DNA of 64,000 nucleotides from Tautonia marina (GCF_009177065.1 NZ_WEZF01000001.1:62001-126000); one strand, 5' to 3'. Shown: positions 43,649 to 53,449, counted from the stretch's first letter. The notes: generated by a model from the sequence alone, not told the origin. Translations and numbers: made by a program.

Positions 43649-45223
43649 ATGTCGGGCACCCTGCACCTGTTTGTGTCGCGCGTCTTGCTGGGCCTGACCC
43701 TGCTTGGCGTGGCGGTTCTGACTCGGGCCGAGGCACTCGGGGCCGAGGTCGGGACGGTGCGGCTCCAGATCGTCGGGCCGGGCGAGTCGGGAGCGGCCGA
43801 ACTCATGCCCGCCAGGGTGTCGCTCAGCGGCCCCGACGGCGAGCCGGTGCTCCCTCCCGGCCTGCCGAACTGGCGCGACCACTTCAACTGCGACGGCTCG
43901 GTCGAGCTCGACCTGGACCCCGGCTCGTATGCGTACGTCGTCGAGCGGGGGCCGGAATTCACCCGATCGGCGGGACAATTCGCGCTTGAGGGCGGGAAAC
44001 GCCTGGACCTGACCGTCCCGCTGGAACGGCTGGTGGACCTTCCGGCCCTCGGCTGGTACTCGGGCGAAACCCACGTCCATCGACCGCCGAGCGACCTGCC
44101 GCTGTTGCTCCGGTCGGAGGATCTGCACCTGGCCCCGGTCCTCACCGTCTGGAATCGAACGAGTTCCTGGCGCGATCGCCCTTTGCCCGATCAACGGCTC
44201 CTTGAGCCCGAACCGGGGCGGGCGTACCACCTGATGGCCTGCGAGGACGAACGCCGTGGCGGGGCGTTGCTGTACTTCAACCTGGATCGGCCCCTCGACC
44301 TGGATGCGGACGGCCCCGAGGCCCCCTCTCCGGTCGTCCACCTCCGCGAGGCCGTCGCAGGGCAGGGGGCTTGGGTCGATGTCGAGAAGCCGTTCTGGTG
44401 GGACATGCCGACCTGGGTGGCGACCGGTCACGTCCGCTCGATCGGGATTGCTCATAATCACATGTGGCGTCTCGGCGTCCTGGACAACGAGGCCTGGGGG
44501 CGGCCGAGGGACCGCGACCAGTATCCCGCGCCCCGGGGTAACGGCCTCTATACTCAGGACATCTACTACCGGCTGCTCAACTGCGGCCTCCGGATTCCCC
44601 CGTCGGCAGGCTCGGCCTCGGGCGTGCTGCCCAACCCGGTCGGATACAACCGGGTTTACGTCCACCTCGATGCTCCCTTCTCGTACGAAGCCTGGTGGCA
44701 GGGGCTTGCCGAGGGCCGGTCGTTCGTGACCAATGGCCCGCTGTTGCTCGTCCGGGCCAACGGCGAGCGCCCTGGAGCCGTCTTGCGATCGCCCGACGGT
44801 GAGCCGGTCCGGATCGATCTCGACGTGCGGATCTGGTCGAATGACCCGATCGAGGCCATCGAGGTCGTCCGAGACGGCCAGGTCGTTCATCGGATTGACG
44901 ATCCGGACCTCGGCGAGCCGATCCGACTGGAGGCGCTGGACTTCGACCAGGGCGGCTGGTGCCTCGTCCGGGCGATCGCCGACGTGCCGGAGACGTTTCG
45001 ATTTGCCAGCACGGCCCCGTTCTATGTCGAGGTCGGGGAGCCCCGTCGGCCGGTCCGTCGGGCGGACGTGGAGTTTTTCCTCCGCTGGATCGACGCGAGG
45101 GTCGAGGCGATCGAGGCCGACCCCGAAGGCCACCTGGCCGATCCGTCGGCCAAGCAAGGCGTCCTGGAACCGCATCGGGAGGCTCGGCGGTTCTTCGAGC
45201 GGCTCCTGGGCCAGGCGGAGTGA
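43649..45223 (+). CDS. CehA/McbA-like metallohydrolase, shorter homologue
   Basis: A 524-aa exported protein with an N-terminal hydrophobic signal (LLGLTLLGVAVLTRAEALGAE). It aligns with the C-terminal two thirds of the divergent neighbour: VPLERLVDLPALGWYSGETH against VPLERWIEPSRFGFYSGDHH, then YYRLLNCGLRIPPSAGSASG against WYHLLNCGFPMKVSGETDFP, and a shared WWQGLAEGRSFVTNGP-type segment. The HxH of the PHP site is kept as THVHRPPSD. The EF-hand insertion is absent. GGGAGC about ten bases upstream supports the ATG. The pair probably arose by duplication. A perfect 14-pair hairpin ends the unit. Substrate is unknown. Confidence 0.83.
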   Translation: MSGTLHLFVSRVLLGLTLLGVAVLTRAEALGAEVGTVRLQIVGPGESGAAELMPARVSLSGPDGEPVLPPGLPNWRDHFNCDGSVELDLDPGSYAYVVERGPEFTRSAGQFALEGGKRLDLTVPLERLVDLPALGWYSGETHVHRPPSDLPLLLRSEDLHLAPVLTVWNRTSSWRDRPLPDQRLLEPEPGRAYHLMACEDERRGGALLYFNLDRPLDLDADGPEAPSPVVHLREAVAGQGAWVDVEKPFWWDMPTWVATGHVRSIGIAHNHMWRLGVLDNEAWGRPRDRDQYPAPRGNGLYTQDIYYRLLNCGLRIPPSAGSASGVLPNPVGYNRVYVHLDAPFSYEAWWQGLAEGRSFVTNGPLLLVRANGERPGAVLRSPDGEPVRIDLDVRIWSNDPIEAIEVVRDGQVVHRIDDPDLGEPIRLEALDFDQGGWCLVRAIADVPETFRFASTAPFYVEVGEPRRPVRRADVEFFLRWIDARVEAIEADPEGHLADPSAKQGVLEPHREARRFFERLLGQAE

Positions 45224-45273
45224 CGGCCGGGCGATCCCGCGGGCCTTGCTTGCACACCGCCGAGGACAAAGAA

Positions 45274-45309
45274 CCCCGCCCGGCTCGTCGATGGGCGAGC
45301 CGGGCGGGG
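45274..45309. terminator. Bidirectional hairpin terminator
   Basis: A perfect 14-pair stem, CCCCGCCCGGCTCG and CGAGCCGGGCGGGG, encloses eight bases and is followed by ATTTGCGTTT. It lies between convergent genes ending at 45223 and 45388. Confidence 0.85.
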
Positions 45310-45387
45310 ATTTGCGTTTGCTTCCCCGCCAATCCGTGGCCGAGTTGCAATGCGGGGAGGTTCCGTCCCTCCCGACCGATGGCCGCC

Positions 45388-45933
45388 TTACTCTGCGGCC
45401 CAGTTTCCGAGCTTCGTGGTGGCGACGGGAAGCACTTCAAAGGTCCCGTCGCTGGGAACAATCGGAACCTCGGCGGTGAACCAGCCCGCGGGCAGGTCGG
45501 CCTCGGTCCAATCGCCAGGAATCAGGCGGATGGTCGGGGGCATGCCCCAGGTCAGGCGGATCAGGCCCATCGGCTCGACCCCCTCGGCCACGGTAAAGGA
45601 ATCGTCCCGGAAAACAGGCTTGGGATTGGTGCCCATCGCCCCGGGAGGAACGAGAACCGCGCCGGTGGCGATCTCCTGCACCAGCAAGCCGATGACCGGC
45701 TGCGAGCAGGCCGACACCATCACCGAGGCCCTCGGTGCCACGATTTGCCATCCACAGCCGTCGATGCGGCCCATCATTTCGGGTTCAAACACCGCCACGC
45801 GCAAGGTGCTGTCGGTCTGGTTGACGATTCGATAATCGGCCCGAGCGGTTCCGGCGAACAGGACGACCATGCCCAGCGCCAGCAGCACGGAAATCAGGTA
45901 TTCGTCCAGGCGTCGTGTGGTAAAAAGAAACAT
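45388..45933 (-). CDS. Secreted protein of unknown function
   Basis: I do not recognise this 181-aa protein. GGGAGGAGG upstream supports the ATG, and the protein begins with a signal peptide (EYLISVLLALGMVVLFAGTARA). The mature part looks like a single beta-rich domain with two cysteines that could pair (DGCGWQIV and VSACSQPV). It opens YRIVNQTDSTLRVAVFEPE, a pattern seen in small secreted beta-sandwich proteins. It is likely periplasmic or surface located. It stands alone between a terminator and about 190 bases of featureless DNA. Confidence 0.7.
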   Translation of the reverse strand: MFLFTTRRLDEYLISVLLALGMVVLFAGTARADYRIVNQTDSTLRVAVFEPEMMGRIDGCGWQIVAPRASVMVSACSQPVIGLLVQEIATGAVLVPPGAMGTNPKPVFRDDSFTVAEGVEPMGLIRLTWGMPPTIRLIPGDWTEADLPAGWFTAEVPIVPSDGTFEVLPVATTKLGNWAAE

Positions 45934-46125
45934 GGCAGCCTCCTCCCCGCTCGGATGCGGGAAACGGGGTCATCCGACCCGGAGGCAGCCGATCCTCGGC
46001 TGTCTTCGGCCATCACTGAATCCTACGTCAAACGGCCGAGCTCTTGCAACGAAAATCCCGGAGATTTTGATTCATCGATGTTGCCGATCCTTTGGCACGT
46101 CAGAATCGATTTGGTCGATACCGAT

Positions 46126-47376
46126 TCATGAGCCGCCGACCCGAGGCCCGTCGGGGTCGATCCGGGGCAGGGGGAGGAACGGAACAGACGCGCCGGCGTC
46201 GTAGGCGCGGTCGCCAGCCTCGAAGGCGGCGAAGCCGTCGGCCATTGCCACGGTGCGCAGGTCGGCCGAGCCAGCCCAGTTCAAGGGCTCGATGATGGAG
46301 CCCTCGCCCAGTCGGGCGGGGAAGAAGGTCGGCCGATCGCCTCGGTGGGCGAACGGTTTCGCCAGGCGGGCGGTGATTGTCGCGGCCGGTGCTCCTTGAA
46401 GCCCGCGCAAGACGCGAAGGGCCGGGGCGACGAAGAGCAGGAAGCCCACGACGCCGCTGACCGGGTTGCCCGGCAAGCCGAAGACGAGCGTTCCGGGCAA
46501 TCCGCCGGGGCGATCCGGCCCGATCCCGAACAGCAAGGGCTTGCCCGGCTTCAGTCGGATCTTGTGGAAGACGGCCCTCATGCCGAGCCCTTCCAGCGTG
46601 CCCGGGACCAGGTCGAGCTTTCCGGCCGAAACGCCTCCGGTGATGAGCATGACATCGCGCGTGAGCCCTTCGGCCAGGATTTCCCGCAACCGCACCGGCT
46701 CATCCGGGGCGATGGGAGCCACGGCGCTCTCGGTGTTCGAGGCTCGCACCAGGGCATCGAGCATGGTGGCGTTGCTGTTGCGGATCTGGCCCGGTCCCGG
46801 GGTTTGGTCGGGCGGCACGATCTCATCGCCGGTCGAGACGATGGAGACGACCGGCCTCGGCACGACCTGCGGCGAGGCCCAGCCGACCGACGCGAGCAAG
46901 CCCAGCCTGACCGGGTCGAGCCGATCGCCGGGGCCAAGCAGGGTTTCCCCTTGCCGCATCTCCCGGCCTTTCGTCAGGCGGCCCGCGTCGGGGGAAACCG
47001 GTTTGCGGGGGGAGAGGGTGACGCGGTCGCCGGTTCGAGCGCTGTCCTCGACCATTACGACGGCGTCGGCTCCATCGGGCAGCGGGGCGCCGGTCATGAT
47101 CGCCGAGCACTGGCCGGGTCCGATCGGCTTCGTCGGTACCCGGCCGGCGGTGATTTCCTCGATCACGTCCAGGTCGAACGGCCCTTCCCCTTGCAGGTCG
47201 GCCGATCGCACGGCGAAGCCGTCGAGGAGGGCCTTATCAAACGGCGGCAGGTCGCGGTCGGCCGTCACCGACTCGGCCAGGACGGCTCCCAGGGCGTCGG
47301 CCAGCGGCACCCGACGCGGGGGGAGGGACTGGGCATGATCGAGCACGGCGCGGAGGGCTTCGGCGACGGAGAGCAT
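46126..47376 (-). CDS. moeA: Molybdopterin molybdenumtransferase MoeA
   Basis: MoeA inserts molybdate into adenylated molybdopterin, the last common step of molybdenum cofactor synthesis. The 416-aa protein matches the family along its length: SVAEALRAVLDHA, LPPFDKALLDGFAVRSADL, the IMTGAPLPDGADAVVMVED block, VSIVSTGDEIVPP, GQIRNSNATMLDALV, MLITGGVSAGKLDLVP, FHKIRLKPGKPLLFGI and FGLPGNPVSGVVGF. No other cofactor genes are in the window. It lies 48 bases downstream of the trpG/pabA-type gene on the same strand, and the two are probably co-transcribed although their pathways are unrelated. Confidence 0.95.
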   Translation of the reverse strand: MLSVAEALRAVLDHAQSLPPRRVPLADALGAVLAESVTADRDLPPFDKALLDGFAVRSADLQGEGPFDLDVIEEITAGRVPTKPIGPGQCSAIMTGAPLPDGADAVVMVEDSARTGDRVTLSPRKPVSPDAGRLTKGREMRQGETLLGPGDRLDPVRLGLLASVGWASPQVVPRPVVSIVSTGDEIVPPDQTPGPGQIRNSNATMLDALVRASNTESAVAPIAPDEPVRLREILAEGLTRDVMLITGGVSAGKLDLVPGTLEGLGMRAVFHKIRLKPGKPLLFGIGPDRPGGLPGTLVFGLPGNPVSGVVGFLLFVAPALRVLRGLQGAPAATITARLAKPFAHRGDRPTFFPARLGEGSIIEPLNWAGSADLRTVAMADGFAAFEAGDRAYDAGASVPFLPLPRIDPDGPRVGGS

Positions 47377-47424
47377 CGGCGCAGGATCTCGCTTCGAGTC
47401 GGAGGGATGGATCGGCCTTGCCGG

Positions 47425-47994
<570 letters not shown>

Positions 47995-48220
47995 GCCGGT
48001 TCTGCCGGAGGACTGTCGGTCGGAGGCCAGGGGGTTCCCTTGCATCATATCCGGCAACCGTCACAACCGGAAGCGATTGCGGGACAGTCGTGGGGATCGG
48101 GAGGGTCGAACCGGGTCGCGGCGTCGATGGTTTAACGATGAACGGGAACGGGGCGTTGTCGGAGTCCGGAGGACTGCCAGCCGACCGCCCGAGCACCATC
48201 TCAAAGAGGAGGGAGTCCCG

Positions 48221-48832
48221 ATGCTCGCCGGCCTGACGATTGCTCTGGGTCTGACCGTGTTTGGTGGTCAACCCCTTGGGGGGCAGATCCTCTCCCCACC
48301 GCCGATCCCCGCTCATCCGGTCCACGGCATGCGCGTGCCGGCTCATGGTCCGGGAGCGCTCGCGGTCGCGCACGGTGGAGTTGGACACGGACACGAATAC
48401 GGACATCATCACGCGCACGGCGGCTCGGGGGGCTTCATCCTGCCGAACCCCGGACCCGGCGACGGCTGGGGCTTCCCAAACGATTCGCCCGACGGCTACG
48501 GCTGGTACGATCCGGGCATTACCTTGCCGATCCGAGAAGACCGCACCACCGCCTACTACTTCCGCCGCTACATGGCCGTCCCGCCCGAAACCATGTTCCT
48601 GCCGAACTACTACAACCCGTTCGTCACCCGAGGTCAGCGGTACTTGCCCTATTCCGGGATGGGCGGCATGCACGCCGCCGGCGGTGCCCCGAGCGGATCG
48701 GCCGCCACTCCCGTCAGCCCCTACAGCGATCTGACCCGCGAAGTCCCCTCGGCCGAGGTGCCCAGCTTCTCCGGAGAGGTCCAGGCGCCTCCGTCGAACT
48801 CCAGCCGGATTGACAGCATGATCCGCAATTGA
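48221..48832 (+). CDS. Secreted Gly/Pro/His-rich protein of unknown function
   Basis: I do not recognise this 203-aa protein. AGGAGG eight bases upstream sets the ATG at 48221, well inside a longer open frame. A short hydrophobic leader (LAGLTIALGLTVFGG) is followed by a His/Gly-rich stretch (VGHGHEYGHHHAHGGSGG) that could bind metal, then a Tyr/Pro-rich region (YYFRRYMAVPPETMFLPNYY) and a Ser/Pro-rich tail. It is probably secreted or attached to the envelope and partly disordered. Its start is about 230 bases from the divergent amidotransferase gene. Confidence 0.68.
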   Translation: MLAGLTIALGLTVFGGQPLGGQILSPPPIPAHPVHGMRVPAHGPGALAVAHGGVGHGHEYGHHHAHGGSGGFILPNPGPGDGWGFPNDSPDGYGWYDPGITLPIREDRTTAYYFRRYMAVPPETMFLPNYYNPFVTRGQRYLPYSGMGGMHAAGGAPSGSAATPVSPYSDLTREVPSAEVPSFSGEVQAPPSNSSRIDSMIRN

Positions 48833-49088
48833 TTGACGCGGCGTTCGATGGCTCGTCTCCTGGCTTCCACTCCTCCGAAACTGCGGGCCCTCTCGCTCGG
48901 GTTGAACCGTTCTTCCTTTCGATCCGCAATCATTCCTGAGCGAAGGGGGCCCGGCTCGTTGAGCCTCGATCGGCCCCAGGCGGTTTGTGGAGCCGAACAA
49001 CTGCCCTCCGCAGCGGCGCATCGCTACACTGGCGGCGCGATCGTTTCGAAGCGGTCGCTTGTTTGACCCCCTTTTGATCGAGGCCGCC

Positions 49089-49931
49089 ATGCTTCCCGAG
49101 CCATCACTGCTGACGTTCCTCGCCCTGCGAATTCGATCCCTTCCGGCCTGGCTGGTCGCCATCACGTTGTTCGCGTGGTTGGCTCCGCTCGCCGGGGCCG
49201 ACGAGCCGATTCGGCTCCGCGTCTTGAGCTACAACATTCACCACGCCCGAGGGCTCGATGACAGGGTAGACCTGGAACGGATCGCCGGGGTGATCAACGC
49301 GGTTGAGCCGGATGTCGTCGCCTTGCAGGAAGTGGATCGCAACGTTAACCGCTCCGGTTCCGTCGATCAGCCCGCCGAGCTGGCCCGCCTGACCGGCACC
49401 GAGGCCGTCTTCGAGCGGAACATTCCCCTGCAAGGAGGCGAGTACGGCAACGCCTTGCTCTCACGCTTGCCGATCCTCGATCGCCGCAACGTCCCTCTGC
49501 CCAGCTTTTATGAAGGGGAGCAGCGCGGTTGCCTGGTCGTCGATGTGCAGGGCCCCGGTGATTCCGGCCCGATCCGGGTGCTCGCCACCCACCTCGACTA
49601 CCGAGGCCCGAACGACGAACGCCTGGCCTCGGCCGACCTGATCGCCAAGATCGCCGCCGAGCTTCCCGACCGCCCGACCATCCTGATGGGCGACCTCAAC
49701 GCGCTGCCTGACAGCCCGACCCTCGAGCGCTTCGATACCACCTGGACCCGGACCAACACCGACCCCCTTCCGACCTACCCCTCCGAACGGCCGACCCGGC
49801 AAATCGACTACATCCTTGTCCGCCCCGCAGGCCACTGGCGCGTGGTGGAGATCCGCGTGCTTAAGGAACCGGTTGCCTCGGACCACAGCCCGATCTTCGC
49901 CGTCCTCGAATGGGTTGGAAGCGCCGACTGA
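49089..49931 (+). CDS. Endonuclease/exonuclease/phosphatase (EEP) family protein, exported
   Basis: A 280-aa EEP-fold hydrolase; members cut phosphodiester or phosphomonoester bonds in nucleic acids, sphingolipids or inositol phosphates. Metal and catalytic motifs are all present: LSYNIHHARGLDD, VVALQEVDRN, ATHLDYRGPNDE, ILMGDLNALPDSPT and ASDHSPIFA. An N-terminal hydrophobic segment (WLVAITLFAWLAPLAGADE) indicates export, so a lipid or extracellular nucleic acid substrate is plausible. The ATG at 49089 is chosen because the frame before it lacks coding character. REP-like palindromes follow the stop codon. Confidence 0.88.
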   Translation: MLPEPSLLTFLALRIRSLPAWLVAITLFAWLAPLAGADEPIRLRVLSYNIHHARGLDDRVDLERIAGVINAVEPDVVALQEVDRNVNRSGSVDQPAELARLTGTEAVFERNIPLQGGEYGNALLSRLPILDRRNVPLPSFYEGEQRGCLVVDVQGPGDSGPIRVLATHLDYRGPNDERLASADLIAKIAAELPDRPTILMGDLNALPDSPTLERFDTTWTRTNTDPLPTYPSERPTRQIDYILVRPAGHWRVVEIRVLKEPVASDHSPIFAVLEWVGSAD

Positions 49932-50400
49932 CCTCTCCTTCGGGAGCGAGCGTTGAGCTTGGGAGATTGCGGAGAACGGCCGTTCCCTCACCCTCTCCCC
50001 GACCGCGGGGAGAGGGTCGGGCTGAGGGGTCCTGGGCCATGTCGTGAAGCTCTGCGATCGTGCCTTCTCCCCCTCACCGGGCCTCCGGCATCTCTCCCCC
50101 CTCAGGTAAGGCCGTGGCGAGGGTTGGGAATCGAGCGATGGGGCTCGACTGCGCGGAATTTCGGCTCAATGCCCCCGAGGACGGCTTGTCTGGGAGCCGT
50201 CTGAGGGATCGCCTGGCACGCGGCGTGCCTGTTGAGGATGCTCTCCCTCGGGGCCTCCCCCGGACATCGGGCTGGAACGGGTCGAGTTCGATCGTGATAA
50301 CCTTTGGTTTGACAGCAGGTTATCGCGGTTCTCTGGCCGTCTCTGACAGTTTTCTTCGCCCGATGCTTCCCCCCCATCCTTGCCTCTTTCGACCCCAGAA
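49932..50400. other. 469-base intergenic region with REP-like elements (locus 2)
   Basis: No gene is seen. At 49985-50030 CCCTCA, a perfect 11-pair hairpin (ACCCTCTCCCC at 49990-50000 with GGGGAGAGGGT at 50007-50017) and TGAGGG form a nested palindrome. A second partial copy (CCCTCACCGGGCC, then CATCTCTCCCCC) lies at 50071-50101. The remaining 300 bases hold the ammonium transporter promoter; I cannot place its boxes. Confidence 0.75.
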
Positions 50401-51837
50401 ATGCCCATGATTCGCGCACGATCGCTTCCGTTTTTGGCACTGACAGCTCTGGCACTGGTTGCGCTTTTTGCGACGGGATGGTCGTCGGGCGTACCCGTCG
50501 GCGAGGAGATCAGCCCCGGAGACACGGCCTGGATGCTCACGGCGGCGGCCCTGGTGTTGTTGATGACGCCGGGCCTGTCGTTCTTCTATGGCGGCATGGT
50601 CGGCTTCAAGAATGTCGTTTCGACGATGCTGCAAAGCGTGATTGCGCTGGGCGTGATCAGCCTGCTCTGGGTGGCCGTCGGCTTTAGCCTGGCGTTCGGT
50701 GATAGCATTGGCGGAATCATCGGCAACCCGTTGACGTTTTTGATGTTCGACGGCGTCGGCGGGGAAACGAGCGAGGCCCTCTCGCCCACGATTCCGCTCG
50801 TGCTGTTTGCCATGTTCCAGCTCAAGTTTGCGATCATCGCCCCGGCCTTGATTACCGGGTCGTTCGCCGAGCGGGTCAAGTTCTCGGCCTACTTGCTGTT
50901 CATGGTGTTGTTCAGCATCGTGATTTACTCGCCACTGGCGCACATGACCTGGCACCCAGACGGCCTCTTGCGCAACTGGGGTGTGCTCGACTTCGCCGGC
51001 GGCACGGTGGTGCACATGTCGGCCGGGTTCGCGGCCCTGGCGGGAGCCTTGCTGCTCGGCCAGCGGCACAGCCACAAGAACCGAGAGAACCACGTGCCGG
51101 CCAACATCCCGTTTGTGTTGCTCGGCACAGGGATGCTCTGGTTCGGCTGGTTCGGCTTCAACGCCGGATCGGCCCTGGGGGCCAATTCCGACGCGGCGCT
51201 GGCCTTTGCGACCACCAACACGGCGTCGGCCGCGGCCATGCTGGCCTGGATCTTCTGGGACTGGATGCTCGGCAAGAAGCCGTCGGCCCTGGGGGCCTGC
51301 ATCGGGGCGGTCGTCGGCCTGGTGGCGATCACCCCGGCGGCCGGGTTCGTCACGATCCGGGAGAGCATCATCATCGGCCTGGTGGCCAGTGTCGTGAGCA
51401 ACATCGCTGTCCACCTGAAGACGAAGTCGACGCTCGACGACACGCTCGACGTCTTCCCCTGCCACGGCATCGGCGGCATCGTGGGGATGATTCTCACGGC
51501 TGTCTTCGCCGACGGTGGCCTGGCCGAAGGGGAGTTCACCCTGTTCGGCTATCATATGCTCGCCCTGGTGATCGTCTCGGCGTTTACCTTCTTCGGAGCA
51601 TTGGCCCTTTACAAGGTGGTTGATTTCATCATTCCGCTCCGCGTCACCGAGGAGCAGGAACTGATCGGGCTGGACCTCAGCCAGCACGGCGAGTCGGCCC
51701 TCGGCGGCTACTTGCTCGCGGCCACCGTCTCCAGCAATGGCAACGGGCACGGAAATGGCAACGGCAACGGGCACAGCAACGGCCACGCCGAGGCGCCGAA
51801 GCCCGAGTCTCAGCTCGCCGCCGGTGGCCCCGCCTGA
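50401..51837 (+). CDS. amt: Ammonium transporter
   Basis: A 478-aa Amt/Mep/Rh-family membrane channel that brings ammonium into the cell. A signal-like first helix is followed by about eleven membrane segments. The paired pore histidines are in AHMTWHPDGLL and DVFPCHGIGGIVG; DTAWMLTAAALVLLMTPGLS, FYGGMVGFKNV and GTGMLWFGWFGFNAGSA are family signatures. The cytoplasmic C-terminal region includes VTEEQELIGLDLSQHGE, expected to contact a PII protein, but no glnK gene is adjacent. It ends in an unusual Asn/Gly/His-rich tail (NGNGHGNGNGNGHSNGH). The first in-frame ATG is taken; a second lies two codons later and no clear ribosome site decides between them. Confidence 0.95.
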   Translation: MPMIRARSLPFLALTALALVALFATGWSSGVPVGEEISPGDTAWMLTAAALVLLMTPGLSFFYGGMVGFKNVVSTMLQSVIALGVISLLWVAVGFSLAFGDSIGGIIGNPLTFLMFDGVGGETSEALSPTIPLVLFAMFQLKFAIIAPALITGSFAERVKFSAYLLFMVLFSIVIYSPLAHMTWHPDGLLRNWGVLDFAGGTVVHMSAGFAALAGALLLGQRHSHKNRENHVPANIPFVLLGTGMLWFGWFGFNAGSALGANSDAALAFATTNTASAAAMLAWIFWDWMLGKKPSALGACIGAVVGLVAITPAAGFVTIRESIIIGLVASVVSNIAVHLKTKSTLDDTLDVFPCHGIGGIVGMILTAVFADGGLAEGEFTLFGYHMLALVIVSAFTFFGALALYKVVDFIIPLRVTEEQELIGLDLSQHGESALGGYLLAATVSSNGNGHGNGNGNGHSNGHAEAPKPESQLAAGGPA

Positions 51838-51879
51838 GCGGTTCCCGCATTCCGGCGCGATTCGAGACCGGCTCGCAGA

Positions 51880-52107
51880 CCCCCTCACCCGGCCTTCGGC
51901 CACCTTCTCCCCCGCGAGCGGGGGAGAGGGTTGTGAATATTCTCAGGTGCCGGCTTGTACGGTGTTTCCGTCTCCCTCTCCCTGCTCGGGGGAGAGGGCC
52001 GGGGTGAGGGGTCCTGGCGTTCGGAGCCGAGTCTGGCGCATCGTCCGAGCCCCCCGTCATCCGGTCTTCGGCCACCCTCTCCCCCGAGAGCGAGCGGGGG
52101 CGAGGGA
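51880..52107. repeat. REP-like palindromic elements (locus 3)
   Basis: The 301 bases between the convergent amt and GT4 genes contain three elements. The first (51880-51930) has CCCTCACCCGG, GGCCTTCGGCC and a CTCCCCC/GGGGGAG stem. The second (51974-51998) has a perfect nine-pair stem, CCCTCTCCC and GGGAGAGGG. The third (52054-52106) repeats the GGTCTTCGGCC block and an 11-pair stem with one mismatch. They may end transcription from both sides. Confidence 0.82.
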
Positions 52108-52138
52108 GCGAACGAGAGGAGCCTCGCGGGCCTCGGGA

Positions 52139-53449
52139 TCAACCGTCGGCGCGGGCGGCACTCGGGGTTTCGGCAGAGGCGTCTGCGAGCGAGCGGCCCT
52201 GGCCGACGCCCGGCAGGTGCGGCCCCTTTCCGGCCCGACCGGCGCGGATGGTGGCGATCAGCTCGAAGTAGCGGTCGAGGTGGGCGGCCTCCGACCATTC
52301 GTTGATCCGCCTCGAAAAGCCGGTGTGCGAGAGCTCCTCGCGCAGATCGTCATCGTGGACGAGTCGGCGGATCGACCAGAGCAGCTCGGCATCGGTCCGG
52401 TAGCCGAGCCCGCCGCCACTGCCGACGGCGTTCTCATAGAGGGCGCCGCCCTCGACATCGACGATCACCGGTGTTCGCACCGAGAAGGCTTCCAGCACCA
52501 CATAGCCGAACGTCTCGGGAAAGAGAGACGGCACGACTACCGCCCTCGCCCCGTGAAAGAGCCGAGCCAGGCCATCGCGACCGAGCAGGCCCTCAAACTT
52601 GACGTTCGGGAGGTCCCTGGCCAGGCTTCGCAGACGCGATTCGTACGGCCCGGTTCCCGCGATCCGCAGATCGACCTCGGGCAGATATCGCATCAACGGA
52701 ATCAGGCGCTGAAATCCTTTCATGCGGACCAGTCGCCCCGCCGCCGCGACGTAGGGTCGCTCGGTCTGGGTTGGCTCCTCGTCCTCGATCCCGCCCGACC
52801 AATCATCGGGCAGGAAGTAGGGGAGGTGGACGAGCGGAGCGCCGATCCCCCTGGCTCGGTGTTCCTCCAGGGCGTGCCGACTGGGGAAGACCAGGGCATC
52901 GAGCTGCCGAAGCGATCGGTCGATCAGGCCGGTCGAGCGCCACGCCTGCGGAGGTCGTTTGCCGGCGAGGCTACATTTGATGCATTCCTGCTTATCGCAA
53001 CGCCTGCGGTCGTATTTCCAGAGCAGGTGCATCGGGCAGATGAGCCAGTGCTCATGAGCCGTCATGATGCGAACCGCATGCGATCCCATCTCCAGGACCG
53101 CGGGCCCGCCGACGAGCGAGATGTTGTGGAAGTGGACGACATCGGTCTTCACGTCGTCCAGCAAGGTCTTGAGCGGCTCGGCCTTGAAGTAGGGGCGGCC
53201 GGTCACCTGGGTGGCGATCGGGGAGAGAATGCCCGCCTTGCTCTTGAGCGGGTGGACCGTGACCCCCGGCGGTGGCTCGAACGGGCGGAGCGGGTGCTTG
53301 CCCCGAACCGACTCGAACGCATCGACGCAGTGCGCGACGTGGACCTCGTGCCCCCTCCTCGCCAGCGCTCCGGCCAGACGCTCGACGTATGCCGCGTCGC
53401 CGCCGAAGCTGTGGGCGCCGAAGAAGGTGGTGACCATGCAGATCCTCAT
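52139..53449 (-). CDS. GT4-family glycosyltransferase
   Basis: A 436-aa GT-B-fold retaining glycosyltransferase. The N-terminal acceptor domain begins MRICMVTTFFGAHSFGGDAA and has a glycine-rich loop. The C-terminal nucleotide-sugar domain has AAAGRLVRMKGFQRLI, LRIAGTGPYESRL and the E-x7-E motif in PSLFPETFGYVVLEAF. A Cys-rich insert with four cysteines (ICPMHLLWKYDRRRC, then KQECIKCSL) is typical of a GT4 subgroup that builds surface polysaccharide. GGGAGGA six bases upstream supports the ATG at 53449. It is the last gene of a minus-strand run with the homocysteine methyltransferase and M50 genes, 84 bases after the former. Donor and acceptor are unknown. Confidence 0.9.
   Translation of the reverse strand: MRICMVTTFFGAHSFGGDAAYVERLAGALARRGHEVHVAHCVDAFESVRGKHPLRPFEPPPGVTVHPLKSKAGILSPIATQVTGRPYFKAEPLKTLLDDVKTDVVHFHNISLVGGPAVLEMGSHAVRIMTAHEHWLICPMHLLWKYDRRRCDKQECIKCSLAGKRPPQAWRSTGLIDRSLRQLDALVFPSRHALEEHRARGIGAPLVHLPYFLPDDWSGGIEDEEPTQTERPYVAAAGRLVRMKGFQRLIPLMRYLPEVDLRIAGTGPYESRLRSLARDLPNVKFEGLLGRDGLARLFHGARAVVVPSLFPETFGYVVLEAFSVRTPVIVDVEGGALYENAVGSGGGLGYRTDAELLWSIRRLVHDDDLREELSHTGFSRRINEWSEAAHLDRYFELIATIRAGRAGKGPHLPGVGQGRSLADASAETPSAARADG

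Noticed and set aside
48833-49088. Possible small gene between the secreted protein and the EEP-family gene
   Set aside because: Open frames here are short, lack a ribosome site and have no coding pattern.
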